Assembly: GCA_024235415.1 (NCBI GenBank)
Contig: JACKML010000003.1
Coordinates: 248,001 to 312,000 of the forward strand
Origin: Chromatiaceae bacterium
Lineage (GTDB): Bacteria > Pseudomonadota > Gammaproteobacteria > Chromatiales > Chromatiaceae
Reading direction: 5' to 3'
DNA: 64,000 bases
The translations under genes were made by a program, and so were the position numbers. This document shows positions 29,253 through 37,189 of this stretch, piece after piece; position 1 is the stretch's first letter; each line of letters opens with the position of its first letter. Below the pieces are notes generated by a model. That model did not search any database and was not told where the DNA came from. It saw only the letters and a program-made list of their open reading frames with translations.

Positions 29253-29852
29253 ATGGCAGCTCACGACGAGAAGATTTCGACCAACAGACGCAGACTTTTC
29301 AAGGCGCTGTCGAGTGTGCCGGTGGTGATGACGCTGCGGCCGGGTTCGGCACTGGCAAATAGCAGCCTTTATCAGTGCGCTGAAAAGATTGCTGACCCAA
29401 ACACGGATCCGACCTTATTGACATACGGCCCAATCCCTACGCCGGGTTTTGCGACGGAAATGCTCGACTACTTTCCGCTTCAAAATGTCCCGAGCAGCTG
29501 CCTGCTTCAGATTGCCAGTGATTTTGTCGTATACATTGACGGCGCGCTTTATGGGAATCTGAGTCCTGGCATAGCCATCACGACTGGGTTTACCTACGAT
29601 CCAGGCGCGGGGGGCGCGGGGTCGGGTACGGGGTCATTGATGCTTTTGAACAATGTTGGGCAAACGTGCCAGACTATCGCGGCGAATTCTGGGAATTTTG
29701 CCCTCCTGGATAGCGTTACAGACGACAATATGTTCACGGGAGTTCCTTTCCCGAAAGCGAATCCATTGAGTCCCGGTTTGCAGGGAATAACGGGAACCTG
29801 TTTAGCGTCTATCGCCGGTATGCCGATGAGCGGAGGTATGACGAGCGGCTGA
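29253..29852 (+). CDS. Secreted protein with four C-x(2,3)-I-A motifs; candidate substrate of the HPr-rel-A genes
   Basis: This 199-residue protein is not recognised as a named family. The N-terminus reads TNRRRLFKALSSVP, then a hydrophobic stretch and a GSALA cleavage-type site near residue 35, like a twin-arginine (Tat) signal. The mature part has exactly four cysteines (residues 42, 83, 139, 183), each followed by I-A: CAEKIA, CLLQIA, CQTIA, CLASIA. A Gly-rich patch (GAGGAGSGTG) lies at 118-127 and the C-terminus is GMPMSGGMTSG. It begins behind an AAGGAG site (29237-29242) and ends 4 bp before the PqqD-like gene. GC content is visibly lower (about 50-55% in lines I counted) than in neighbouring genes. 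Confidence 0.7.
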   Translation: MAAHDEKISTNRRRLFKALSSVPVVMTLRPGSALANSSLYQCAEKIADPNTDPTLLTYGPIPTPGFATEMLDYFPLQNVPSSCLLQIASDFVVYIDGALYGNLSPGIAITTGFTYDPGAGGAGSGTGSLMLLNNVGQTCQTIAANSGNFALLDSVTDDNMFTGVPFPKANPLSPGLQGITGTCLASIAGMPMSGGMTSG

Positions 29853-29856
29853 CGCG

Positions 29857-30147
29857 ATGTACTCGACCGCACAGTTGATGTGGTTTTGCCGCCACAAATC
29901 CTTTGTCTACGATCGATTGCCGAAGGGAGACGCTGTATTCGATCCATTAACCGGTGAAACGCACTTCTTGAGCGTACTTCCCGCCATGGTACTCGAGGCA
30001 GTGAACGAAGCCCCGCAGACTACAGAACGAATCGCACATTCGCTGGGTGACCCAGCTGATTTTGATGCAGCAGCCATGAAGAAGGTCGCAGATGCCCTTA
30101 GGTACCTTGAGCGGGCAGAAATTGTAGAATCCGGCTACTTTCCCTAA
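29857..30147 (+). CDS. HPr-rel-A system PqqD family peptide chaperone
   Basis: This 96-residue PqqD-like protein has the family features VYDRLPKGDAVFDPLTGETHFLS, a helical middle (MVLEAVNEAPQTTERIAHSL) and ADALRYLERAEIVESGYF at the end. PqqD domains bind precursor peptides and present them to modifying enzymes. This branch is found beside HprK-related kinase A, exactly as here. It follows the secreted Cys-motif protein by 4 bp and shares its lower GC content, so the two probably arrived or evolve together. No PqqE-like radical SAM gene is in the window. Confidence 0.8.
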   Translation: MYSTAQLMWFCRHKSFVYDRLPKGDAVFDPLTGETHFLSVLPAMVLEAVNEAPQTTERIAHSLGDPADFDAAAMKKVADALRYLERAEIVESGYFP

Positions 30148-30181
30148 ATTTGATGCCGGCTCAGCGTCGGCACCTACAATA

Positions 30182-31066
30182 TTGCCCCAGTCCCCACCTG
30201 TACTAGCCGTTGGTCCATTTCGGGTCGGCGTTACCTCATCAGATGCCGGCTTTGCAGACATTCTGCGCTGCTTCTACGGGGACGCGCTGATCGCGGAATC
30301 ATGCGTGCTCGATTACGACATCATCGTGCGCGGGCCAAGAAACCTCAGGCGTTGGTTGCGTCCACAGATCCTGTTCGAGGTTGATGGGATGTTGCCGTTC
30401 GACCCGCAGCCCCGGGAAAACGCATTCCCTATGTTTGAATGGGGCCTCAACTGGTGCATCGCCACCAGCGCACATCGTTACATGATGTTACACGCCGGTA
30501 CCGTCGCGTTTGGCGACAGGGCGATGATCCTGCCGGGGACGCCGGGCTCGGGAAAGAGCACGCTGTCTGCCGCGCTGCACCTGCGCGGTGCACGTCTGCT
30601 GTCAGACGAGTTCGGGCTCGTGCGGCCGGAGAAGGGCGACCTGCTGCCGATGCCGCGCGGTATCCCGCTGAAGAACACCTCGATCGAGGCGATCCTCGAA
30701 TTCGACCCGGCAGCGTCGCTCGGGCCGACCTACCCGAAGACCCGCAAGGGCAGGGTGCGGCATCTGCGCCCGGATGCGCAGAGCCTGCTGGCACAGCATG
30801 AACCTGCAGTGCCGCGCTGGTTGGTCTTCCCGAAGTACCGGGCCGGTGCGGATGAGTCGCTGCTGCCGCTGGACAAGACCGAGGCATTCCGCCAGCTGGC
30901 GTTCAACTGCTTCAACTACAAGCTGTTGGGCGAGACCGCTTTCCGGGCGGTCGCGAAGATGGTGCAGGACGTCGACTGCTACACGTTCACGTTCAGCCGC
31001 CTGGATCGGGCGGTCGAGCAGCTTGGCGCACTGGCGGACGCTGGCCGCGAAGGCGGGCGCCGATGA
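30182..31066 (+). CDS. HprK-related kinase A
   Basis: This 294-residue protein resembles the catalytic domain of HPr kinase/phosphorylase. The Walker A motif PGTPGSGKSTLSAAL lies at about residues 118-132, preceded by the conserved YMMLHAGTVAF and followed by LLSDEFGLV. It lacks the N-terminal domain of true HprK. The name HprK-related kinase A describes members found with the PqqD-like and nucleotidyltransferase-like genes; the phosphoacceptor is unknown. The best start is a TTG at 30182 (no in-frame ATG or GTG lies between it and the previous gene). GC content rises from low to the genome norm within this gene. It ends in an ATGA overlap with the next gene. Confidence 0.85.
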   Translation: MPQSPPVLAVGPFRVGVTSSDAGFADILRCFYGDALIAESCVLDYDIIVRGPRNLRRWLRPQILFEVDGMLPFDPQPRENAFPMFEWGLNWCIATSAHRYMMLHAGTVAFGDRAMILPGTPGSGKSTLSAALHLRGARLLSDEFGLVRPEKGDLLPMPRGIPLKNTSIEAILEFDPAASLGPTYPKTRKGRVRHLRPDAQSLLAQHEPAVPRWLVFPKYRAGADESLLPLDKTEAFRQLAFNCFNYKLLGETAFRAVAKMVQDVDCYTFTFSRLDRAVEQLGALADAGREGGRR

Positions 31067-32160
31067 ACCTGCTCAACTGTTTCCTGAAAGACCCGGTGAT
31101 CGCCCGCGATTGGGGTGTCGGGGAGTGGAACTGCTTCCTGCCGCTGGCGCGCAACGCCCGCCTGCTGGGTCGCAGCCTGGCGCTGTTCGAGCAACATGAT
31201 TTGCTCGACATTGTCCCGCAACGCCTGATCGACCAGCTGCGTGGTGCGCTGGCGCAGACCCGCTATGTCCAGGTGCAGGCGTTGCGTGAGCTTCGGCAGG
31301 TGGCGCGCGTCCTTGAACACGAGGGCACCGATCTGATGGCGCTCAAGGGTGTTGCCTATCTTGTTGCCGACCTGCCGCCGCGCGGCTGGCGCAACCTGTC
31401 CGACATCGACCTGATGGTGCCCGAGGAGGATATCGCGGATGCCGAGCGGGCACTGCTGCGTGCCGGCTGGCAGCCGAGCGGCGAGTTCGACGCCTACGAT
31501 CAGCACTACTACCGCGCCTGGATGCACGAGGTCCCGCCGCTGGTCCACCACAACCGCGAGACCGAGGTCGACCTGCACCACAACCTCGCGCCGCCGGTCA
31601 GTCGCATCCGCATCGACGCCAACCACTTGTGGGACGAGGCGAGGACCGTCAGCGATCCCTACGGGCTGACGGTCAAGGTGCTGGGCCCCGCGGACATGCT
31701 GCTGCACAACGCAGTGCACCTGTACATGAACGACGAGCTGCGTGGCGGCCTGCGTGATGTGATGGACTTCCGAGACCTGTTCGAGCACTTCATTGACCAG
31801 GAGGCTGGGTTCGAGGATCAACTGCTGAAGCGCGCAGAGGTGCTCGGCTGTGGGCGGCCGCTGTACTACGCGGTCAGCACAGCGCAGCGTCTGGCGGGTC
31901 TGAGGCTGTCGGTGGACTTCGTGCGTGCCGTGCAGCGGTACGCCCCCGTCTCTGCGGTGGCGCATTTCATGACATGGCTGATCGAGCAGGCACTGGCGCC
32001 GTCGCGCCTCGGCCTGCGGCGCAGCGCTGTCGCGCACCAGTTGTTGTTCATCCGCTCACACTGGGTGCGCATGCCACTGCCGATGTTGCTGCGCCACCTT
32101 TGGCGCAAGGCCCTGAAGTCCAAGGCCCCGACGTCGTCGATCCAGGAGACACCGGGTTGA
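31063..32160 (+). CDS. Nucleotidyltransferase-family protein (PF14907 type)
   Basis: This 365-residue protein has the putative nucleotidyltransferase core: LMALKGVAYLVADLPP, RNLSDIDLMVPEEDIADAE (the D-x-D catalytic pair), and TEVDLHHNL carrying a third acidic residue. A helical C-terminal half includes VLGPADMLLHNAVHLYM. Such proteins are the regular third member of HPr-rel-A clusters; related proteins accompany lasso-peptide and other peptide-modification genes, but the reaction is unproven. It is not MurU, which has a different fold and motifs. It overlaps the kinase stop by 4 bp and its own stop overlaps the next start. Confidence 0.8.
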   Translation: MNLLNCFLKDPVIARDWGVGEWNCFLPLARNARLLGRSLALFEQHDLLDIVPQRLIDQLRGALAQTRYVQVQALRELRQVARVLEHEGTDLMALKGVAYLVADLPPRGWRNLSDIDLMVPEEDIADAERALLRAGWQPSGEFDAYDQHYYRAWMHEVPPLVHHNRETEVDLHHNLAPPVSRIRIDANHLWDEARTVSDPYGLTVKVLGPADMLLHNAVHLYMNDELRGGLRDVMDFRDLFEHFIDQEAGFEDQLLKRAEVLGCGRPLYYAVSTAQRLAGLRLSVDFVRAVQRYAPVSAVAHFMTWLIEQALAPSRLGLRRSAVAHQLLFIRSHWVRMPLPMLLRHLWRKALKSKAPTSSIQETPG

Positions 32161-32855
32161 AGGCGGCGTTCGCGCACGTCTCGCTGATCACCTTCGATCT
32201 CGACGACACGCTGTGGCCCTGTCATGCGGTCATCCATGCGGCAGAGGCCGAATGTTATGCGTGGCTACAGGAGCAGGCACCGCGCCTGACTGCGCGATTC
32301 ACGCCCGGGCAGTTGCGCGAGCACCGGTTGGCATGGGGCTCGAGTCACCCCGGGATCGCGCACGACCTGACCGAAGTGCGCCTGCGTTCACTGGCTGCCC
32401 TGCTGGATGATGCGGGGTACGGGGTCGAATTGGCGCATGCCGCGAGTGACGTGTTCCGTGCCGCACGCAACCGGGTAACGCCTTACTCAGAGGTCATCGA
32501 CGCGCTGGCGGTGCTGCGCCGCCGCTACACGCTGGTCTCGGTGACCAACGGCAATTCCCAGATCGAGCACACGCCGTTGAGGGCGAGTTTCGATCATTCG
32601 CTGACCGCCGCCGAGGTCGGTGCAGCCAAACCGGACCCAGCGATATTCCATCGTGCCAGTCACCAAAGCGGCATCCCGATCAGCAGCTTTCTGCACGTCG
32701 GCGACGACCCGGTGCGCGACGTGCAGGCCGCCCGCGACCTTGGCATGTCCACTGTTTGGGTCAACCGTGAGGCGCGCAGCTGGCCCGATGAAATGGTGAT
32801 CGCTGATCTTGAGGTCAGCACGCTCTCGGCCTTGGTTGACATCCTGATCGACTAG
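32157..32855 (+). CDS. HAD-superfamily hydrolase, YigB-like
   Basis: This 232-residue phosphatase shows ITFDLDDTLWPCHAVI (motif I), LVSVTNGNSQ (motif II), AAKPDPAIF (Lys) and FLHVGDDPVRDVQAARDLGM (motif IV). The sequence pattern matches YigB, an FMN/pyrimidine-nucleotide phosphatase of E. coli. The start is a TTG that overlaps the previous stop (TTGA), a strong hint of coupling to the HPr-rel-A genes, though YigB homologues are widespread and the role may be unrelated. In many gammaproteobacteria it lies near xerC instead. Confidence 0.85.
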   Translation: MKAAFAHVSLITFDLDDTLWPCHAVIHAAEAECYAWLQEQAPRLTARFTPGQLREHRLAWGSSHPGIAHDLTEVRLRSLAALLDDAGYGVELAHAASDVFRAARNRVTPYSEVIDALAVLRRRYTLVSVTNGNSQIEHTPLRASFDHSLTAAEVGAAKPDPAIFHRASHQSGIPISSFLHVGDDPVRDVQAARDLGMSTVWVNREARSWPDEMVIADLEVSTLSALVDILID

Positions 32856-32870
32856 GATAGGAAGGAGTTG

Positions 32871-34163
32871 ATGCCAGAGAACCGTGATATGTCGCTGGAC
32901 CGCAATCCCCTGAAACACCAGCTCTCGATATACGGTCCCGCGGCCCTGCTGGTCGTGGCGGCTTTCGTATTGGCCTTTCAGTTCATCAAGCCGGCTCCAC
33001 CCGATCATGTGGTGATCGCCAGCGGTGGTGTGGATGGTGCCTATTACGCGTTCGCAAAACGCTATGCCGAGTACCTGGCGCGTGAAGGGATCACGTTGGA
33101 AGTCCGTGCGACCAATGGTTCGGTCGAGAATCTTGCGTTGCTGGGCAGTGGCGAGGTCTCGTTGGCGCTGGTGCAGGGTGGCGTCGATGGTGGTGTCTCC
33201 GCGCCGGCACTGACCTCGCTGGGCAGCGTGTATTACGAGCCCTTGTGGCTGTTTCATCGGCGCGACCTGGAGATGAAGCGACTGAGCGACCTGGCCGGGG
33301 CGCGGTTGGCGGTGGGGCCGCAAGGCTCGGGTACGCGTGCCCTGGCCAGCCGACTGCTCGCTGACAACGGCATTGTTGAGCAGGCCGCATGGGCCGACCT
33401 GGGTGGGGAGGGTGCGGTCGAAGCCCTGCTGGCAGGCGACGTGGATGCGGCGTTCTTCGTGATCTCGGCGAACAGTGGTGCGGTCAGGCGCCTGCTCACC
33501 GATCCGCGGATCACCCTGGCGGATTTCACGCGCTCGGAGGCCTACGGTCGACGCTACCGATTCCTGCGTCATCTGGAGTTACCCGAGGGTGTGGTCGACC
33601 TGGCGGCCAATATTCCCGATCGGACTGTGCATCTACTCGCGACCTCTGCCAACCTGGTGAGCCACCCGGACCTGCATCCAGCGGTGGTCGATCTCATGCT
33701 GCTGGCCGCGACCGAGGTGCACAAAGAGGGCGGCCTGTTCGAGGCGCAGGGCGAGTTCCCGATGCCTGGCCTGTTGGCGTTTCCGCTGAACAAGGAGGCC
33801 GAACGGTTCTACGAGAACGGCCCGCCGTTCCTGCAGCGTTTCCTGCCATTCTGGGCCGCGTCTTTGGTGGATCGGCTCAAGGTCATGCTGTTGCCGTTGC
33901 TGGTGTTGATGTTCCCGCTGATCAAGGTCATGCCACCGATCTACACCTGGAGGATGAGGGCGCGCGTCTATCGCTGGTACGACGAGCTGGAGATTGCCGA
34001 GCAGCGCCTGGGAGGCGGCGAAATCGACGACCAGGCGTATTTCCAGGAGCTCGATCGTATCGAGGCCGAGGTGCGGCTGGTCAAGGTGCCTCTTTCGTTC
34101 ACCGACCAGTTGTTCAACCTGCGGCAGCACATCGAATTGCTACGCCGCCAGGCCGCCCGCTGA
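32871..34163 (+). CDS. TAXI family TRAP-type solute-binding protein with membrane anchors
   Basis: This 430-residue protein (ATG at 32871) starts with a membrane helix (AALLVVAAFVLAFQF). A TAXI-type binding domain follows (VVIASGGVDGAYYAFAKRYAEYL, NLALLGSGEVSLALVQGGV, LAVGPQGSGTRALASRLL), then a second hydrophobic stretch (VMLLPLLVLMFPLIKVM, about residues 340-360) and a charged helical tail. The C-terminal membrane anchor is unlike free periplasmic TRAP receptors, and no TRAP permease is nearby, so it may sense a solute rather than transport it. An AAGGAG site precedes the start. It ends at a strong hairpin. Confidence 0.85.
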   Translation: MPENRDMSLDRNPLKHQLSIYGPAALLVVAAFVLAFQFIKPAPPDHVVIASGGVDGAYYAFAKRYAEYLAREGITLEVRATNGSVENLALLGSGEVSLALVQGGVDGGVSAPALTSLGSVYYEPLWLFHRRDLEMKRLSDLAGARLAVGPQGSGTRALASRLLADNGIVEQAAWADLGGEGAVEALLAGDVDAAFFVISANSGAVRRLLTDPRITLADFTRSEAYGRRYRFLRHLELPEGVVDLAANIPDRTVHLLATSANLVSHPDLHPAVVDLMLLAATEVHKEGGLFEAQGEFPMPGLLAFPLNKEAERFYENGPPFLQRFLPFWAASLVDRLKVMLLPLLVLMFPLIKVMPPIYTWRMRARVYRWYDELEIAEQRLGGGEIDDQAYFQELDRIEAEVRLVKVPLSFTDQLFNLRQHIELLRRQAAR

Positions 34164-34200
34164 CGCCCGCCGGGTCGGTGGAATGGCACCCCGGCGGGCG
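34164..34200. terminator. GC-rich hairpin between convergent genes
   Basis: A perfect 11-bp stem (34164-34174 with 34190-34200) encloses a 15-nt loop directly after the stop of the TAXI gene and before the end of the minus-strand His-rich gene. There is no T-run, so termination efficiency is uncertain. Its place between convergent genes suggests it serves both. Confidence 0.55.
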
Positions 34201-34218
34201 CCGTCCGCTGGAATCCGA

Positions 34219-34497
34219 TCAGTGACCGCCGAAGAACAGGTGGATGCCGTACCAGCTGTCCTGAACCACCGGCGGGCGCCAATAGCTGCGTACCGGCGGG
34301 GCATAGTAATACCGATGCACGTGCTCGTGCCGTGGGCGATAGTGGTCGTGCCCGCGGCCGTGCCGGTAGCTTTGGTGGTGCTCGTGGTGTTCGCCACGCC
34401 CATAGCCGCGGCCATCGCCATCACGCGCCATGGCGTTGCCTGATAGGCCGATGCCCAGTGCAATGGCGCTCGTCAGCAGCAGTTTCGAAAGGTTCAT
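34219..34497 (-). CDS. Small secreted His/Tyr/Arg-rich protein
   Basis: This 92-residue protein has a clear signal peptide (MNLSKLLLTSAIALGIGLSG, cleavage probably after NAMA). A mature region rich in His, Gly, Arg and Tyr follows (GRGEHHEHHQSYRHGRGHDH), then APPVRSYWRPPV and WYGIHLFFGGH. It resembles small periplasmic PXPV/His-rich proteins; metal binding is plausible from the histidines but unproven. The ATG at 34497 follows AGGAGAG at a good distance. It lies 107 bp downstream of the ABC permease gene on the same strand. Confidence 0.7.
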   Translation of the reverse strand: MNLSKLLLTSAIALGIGLSGNAMARDGDGRGYGRGEHHEHHQSYRHGRGHDHYRPRHEHVHRYYYAPPVRSYWRPPVVQDSWYGIHLFFGGH

Positions 34498-34604
34498 GGC
34501 TTGCTCTCCTGTTAGGCAAATCCGGATCCTTGCTGATCCTGAGAGCAACTTTGGGCCATGCCGGCTGAACCGGCGCTGAACGCGCCGGCGGCCGGAATTC
34601 GGTG

Positions 34605-35810
34605 TCAGATCTCGCGGAGCCCGTCCGATGGTTCAATGCGTGCGGAACGCCAGCCAGCCAGGGCTGCGGCGACGACAGCGGCGCCGACGGTCAGGGCGAG
34701 CGCCAGCAGGTAGTGCTGTGGCAGCAGGATGCACACCTCCTGGCCAGCGGGCAGTTGATCTACCAGCATGCCGTTGATTGCATAGGCGGCGCCGAAATAG
34801 ATCACGATGGCGAGTACCCAGCCGAGAATCCCGGTGTAGAAGGCCTGGGTTACCGGAAACCACACGATATCGCCGGTGCGAAAGCCTACCAGGCGCAACA
34901 CCGAGAGCTCCTTGCGCTTGCGGTCCACGTTGGCCCACAGGCTCGCCCCCAGTGACAGCGAGAAGCCGAACAGTCCGATGATCGCAATCGCCCAGTAGAT
35001 CGCCGACAGGTTGCGGTCCATGCGCATGACGAGGTCGATATCACCTGCCTTGGTGCGCACCTCGATACCCTGGGCCGTCAGGTCGTCCTTCAGATTGGCC
35101 ACGTCGTAGATCGACTTGGCGTACAGACGGAAACCCGGGTAGGTACGGGCGTCTTCCTGGCGCGCCCCGCTCCAGCCGAGCTCGGGTACCGCGCGGCCAT
35201 CGAGAAAATTCTCGAACGACTCGACCAGACGCACGTCAGCAAATACCCCGTCGCGCCCAAAGGCGCCGGGTGGTGCGACATCGACAACGGTGAGTTCGAC
35301 GTGCTCGCGCTCTTTGCGGCCCTCGAAATGGCGCGACACGCTGCCGTCGATGCGGTCACCCGCCTTGACCTTCAGCTTCTCGGCGGCGCCCTGCGACAGC
35401 ACCACCTCTTTCAGACCATCGGGCACGCTGAGATCGGGCGGCAGCAGCGGGTCGCCGGCGGCCGAAGGTATCAGCTCGGCACGCACGATGCGTCCGGATT
35501 GGGCGCTGTCGAGTTCCACCGTTGCCGCAATGCTGCGCGTGCGCGGCACAAGGAAGGCCACGTCCATGCGGCGCTGCATGTTGCCAAACCAGTCCATATC
35601 GAAGCGTCCGCTGGTGATCGGCCGGATCTCGCGGTTTTCCGGATTCTCGATCAACTGGTTCAGCATGCCGCCGACAACCCCGAACTTGAGCCCGAACAGC
35701 ACCAGCATGGGGCCGAGCACGGCAGCCAGTGCGAGTACGAAACAGCCCGACATCTGCCATTCGTGGGTGTAGTCGCGCGAGGCGAGGCGCAGTGTTTTGA
35801 AAAGACGCAT
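34605..35810 (-). CDS. FtsX-like ABC transporter permease (TagS-like)
   Basis: This 401-residue protein has one N-terminal membrane helix (GCFVLALAAVLGPMLVLFGL), a large periplasmic domain and three C-terminal helices (AIYWAIAIIGLFGFSLSLGA, FYTGILGWVLAIVIYFGAAY, YLLALALTVGAAVVAAALAG). This is the MacB/FtsX topology, with the LSVLRLVGF coupling segment. The length and pairing with the ATPase match TagS, the permease of the TagQRST envelope sensor that controls the type VI secretion threonine-phosphorylation pathway in Pseudomonas. No T6SS gene is visible here, so the homology is inference. It is 8 bp after the ATPase gene. Confidence 0.8.
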   Translation of the reverse strand: MRLFKTLRLASRDYTHEWQMSGCFVLALAAVLGPMLVLFGLKFGVVGGMLNQLIENPENREIRPITSGRFDMDWFGNMQRRMDVAFLVPRTRSIAATVELDSAQSGRIVRAELIPSAAGDPLLPPDLSVPDGLKEVVLSQGAAEKLKVKAGDRIDGSVSRHFEGRKEREHVELTVVDVAPPGAFGRDGVFADVRLVESFENFLDGRAVPELGWSGARQEDARTYPGFRLYAKSIYDVANLKDDLTAQGIEVRTKAGDIDLVMRMDRNLSAIYWAIAIIGLFGFSLSLGASLWANVDRKRKELSVLRLVGFRTGDIVWFPVTQAFYTGILGWVLAIVIYFGAAYAINGMLVDQLPAGQEVCILLPQHYLLALALTVGAAVVAAALAGWRSARIEPSDGLREI

Positions 35811-35818
35811 AGTTTGAC

Positions 35819-36580
35819 TCAGCCGTTGACGACGGTTTCGGTGGTACGACCGTCTTGCGAACGGTGAGTGTGGTGTGCGAGACGGCGCAGTCCGAGCCGC
35901 TTGATGTGCCGCCAGGCATGGCTGGCCACCACCACGGTGATATTACGTTCCTCGGCCAGGCCGATAAACAGCGACATGATTTTTTCCGCTGCAAACGGAT
36001 CGACCGATGCGGTTGGTTCGTCGGCGATCACGATCGGAGGCTCATGCGCCAGCGCACGGCCGATCGCCACACGCTGGCGCTCGCCGACCGACAGCGTCTC
36101 CGGCAACTTGTCGAGGTGCCGCGCGATGCCCAGTTCGCGCGCCAGCGAGTCCACGGTGTCGTCCGGCGGCAGCTCGAGTACGCTGCGCGACAGGGCCATG
36201 TTCTCGCGTACCGTCAGGTACGGCAGCAGACCGCCGGTCTGCATCACATAGCCGATATGGTGTTTGCGCAGTTCGCCGAGTTGGTTCATCTGCCGCTTCT
36301 TCCACAGGTGGGCGACGTCGATGGCGTCGTTTTCTTCGTCAGGCCGAAAACGGAACGCCGCGATGTCTGTCGGTTGCGCAATGAACGCGAGCATGTCGAG
36401 CAGGGTGGATTTGCCGCACCCGGACTCGCCGATGAGCGCGATCTTCTCGCCCTGGGTGATCTGCAGCGAGGGCACGCGCAGGCGGAATGTGACGCCTTCG
36501 GAGGCGCGGTCGCGGGTGACGTCGCGCAGGTGGTAGACGATGGGCTTTGTGCGGTTACGCGATCGAAAGACGTTTTCCAC
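35819..36580 (-). CDS. ABC transporter ATP-binding protein (TagT-like)
   Basis: This 253-residue ATPase has Walker A ALIGESGCGKSTLLDML, a Q-loop in IGYVMQTGGLLPYLTV, the signature LSVGERQRVAIGRALA and Walker B IVIADEPTASVDP, with the switch His in VVASHAWRHIKRLG. The start chosen is the GTG at 36580 behind AAAGGAA; the frame is open for 86 more codons, but these lie in the repeat element upstream and are unlike ABC proteins. The C-terminus carries His/Arg-rich residues. Together with the FtsX-like permease it forms a MacB/LolD-class complex, and context suggests TagT. Confidence 0.85.
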   Translation of the reverse strand: MENVFRSRNRTKPIVYHLRDVTRDRASEGVTFRLRVPSLQITQGEKIALIGESGCGKSTLLDMLAFIAQPTDIAAFRFRPDEENDAIDVAHLWKKRQMNQLGELRKHHIGYVMQTGGLLPYLTVRENMALSRSVLELPPDDTVDSLARELGIARHLDKLPETLSVGERQRVAIGRALAHEPPIVIADEPTASVDPFAAEKIMSLFIGLAEERNITVVVASHAWRHIKRLGLRRLAHHTHRSQDGRTTETVVNG

Positions 36581-36714
36581 GGGTTCCTTTGGTGTTCTGT
36601 ATGGCGCTGCTGGCGCTCTGGTCTTTATGGAAGTGCCTGACGGAGCACTTGTTTTTGTATGTGCGCGGCGGCGCGCCCCCGATTTTGAAAGCGGGGACTG
36701 CCCCGCACGCAGGT

Positions 36715-37117
36715 CCCTTTTCTTTGCTTGCCCAAAGAAAAGAGACGAAAAGAAAGGGCACCCCAAGGCTTGGTCGGCGCTGCGCGCCGACTCCCCTGCG
36801 CTCCTCGGACCAAAACCGGCGCTGCGGAACTCGCCCATCTGCGATGGGCTCAGACAGTCCTCGCGCTGATCGGTTTTGGCCCTGCGGTGCTCGGCTGCAC
36901 CAAGGGGTCAGGGAGTGCGCCCCAGCCCCGTTGACGCCGCCGAGCACCGCAGTGATTTCCGGATCAAGCGCGTGCATGTATGAGCGGCCAGGGGCCGCGA
37001 GTTCACGCGCGCCGGAAATCGCGAGAAGCGCAGGGAACCCCTCGCCACAGGCGAGGGGCAAGTCTTCGGGTGCCGTTTCTTCTGGTTACTCTTCTTTGGG
37101 CAAGCAAAGAAGAATAA
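36715..37117. repeat. Long imperfect inverted repeat between the ABC and vWA genes
   Basis: The gene-free stretch 36581-37189 is mostly this element. Its core, CTTTGCTTGCCCAAAGAA (36722-36739), recurs on the opposite strand at 37088-37105 within the sequence TTCTTTGGGCAAGCAAAG. The similarity continues inward (GGCACCC at 36757-36763 and, inverted, GGGTGCC at 37068-37074; CCCTGCGCT near 36795 and its inverse near 37030). It also continues outward (GTGCGCGGCGG near 36661 and its inverse near 37163). The two arms thus look like diverged copies of one dispersed repeat in inverted orientation. No transposase ORF is present. It may be a MITE-like remnant or dispersed extragenic repeat. Confidence 0.7.
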
Positions 37118-37189
37118 CGCTGGCGCGCTGAGCCCAGCGCAAACAAAAACAAATATCTGCCGCCGCGCACAACAACAATCCCCATCTCC

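Noticed and set aside
31063..32160. MurU (MurNAc-1-phosphate uridylyltransferase) after amgK
   Set aside because: The protein lacks the N-terminal GGxGTRL-type nucleotide motif and instead has the SDIDLMV / DLHHN pattern of a different nucleotidyltransferase family.
36581..36838. 86-codon N-terminal extension of the ABC ATPase frame
   Set aside because: It lies in the repeat element; the GTG at 36580 has a ribosome-binding site and gives a normal ABC protein.
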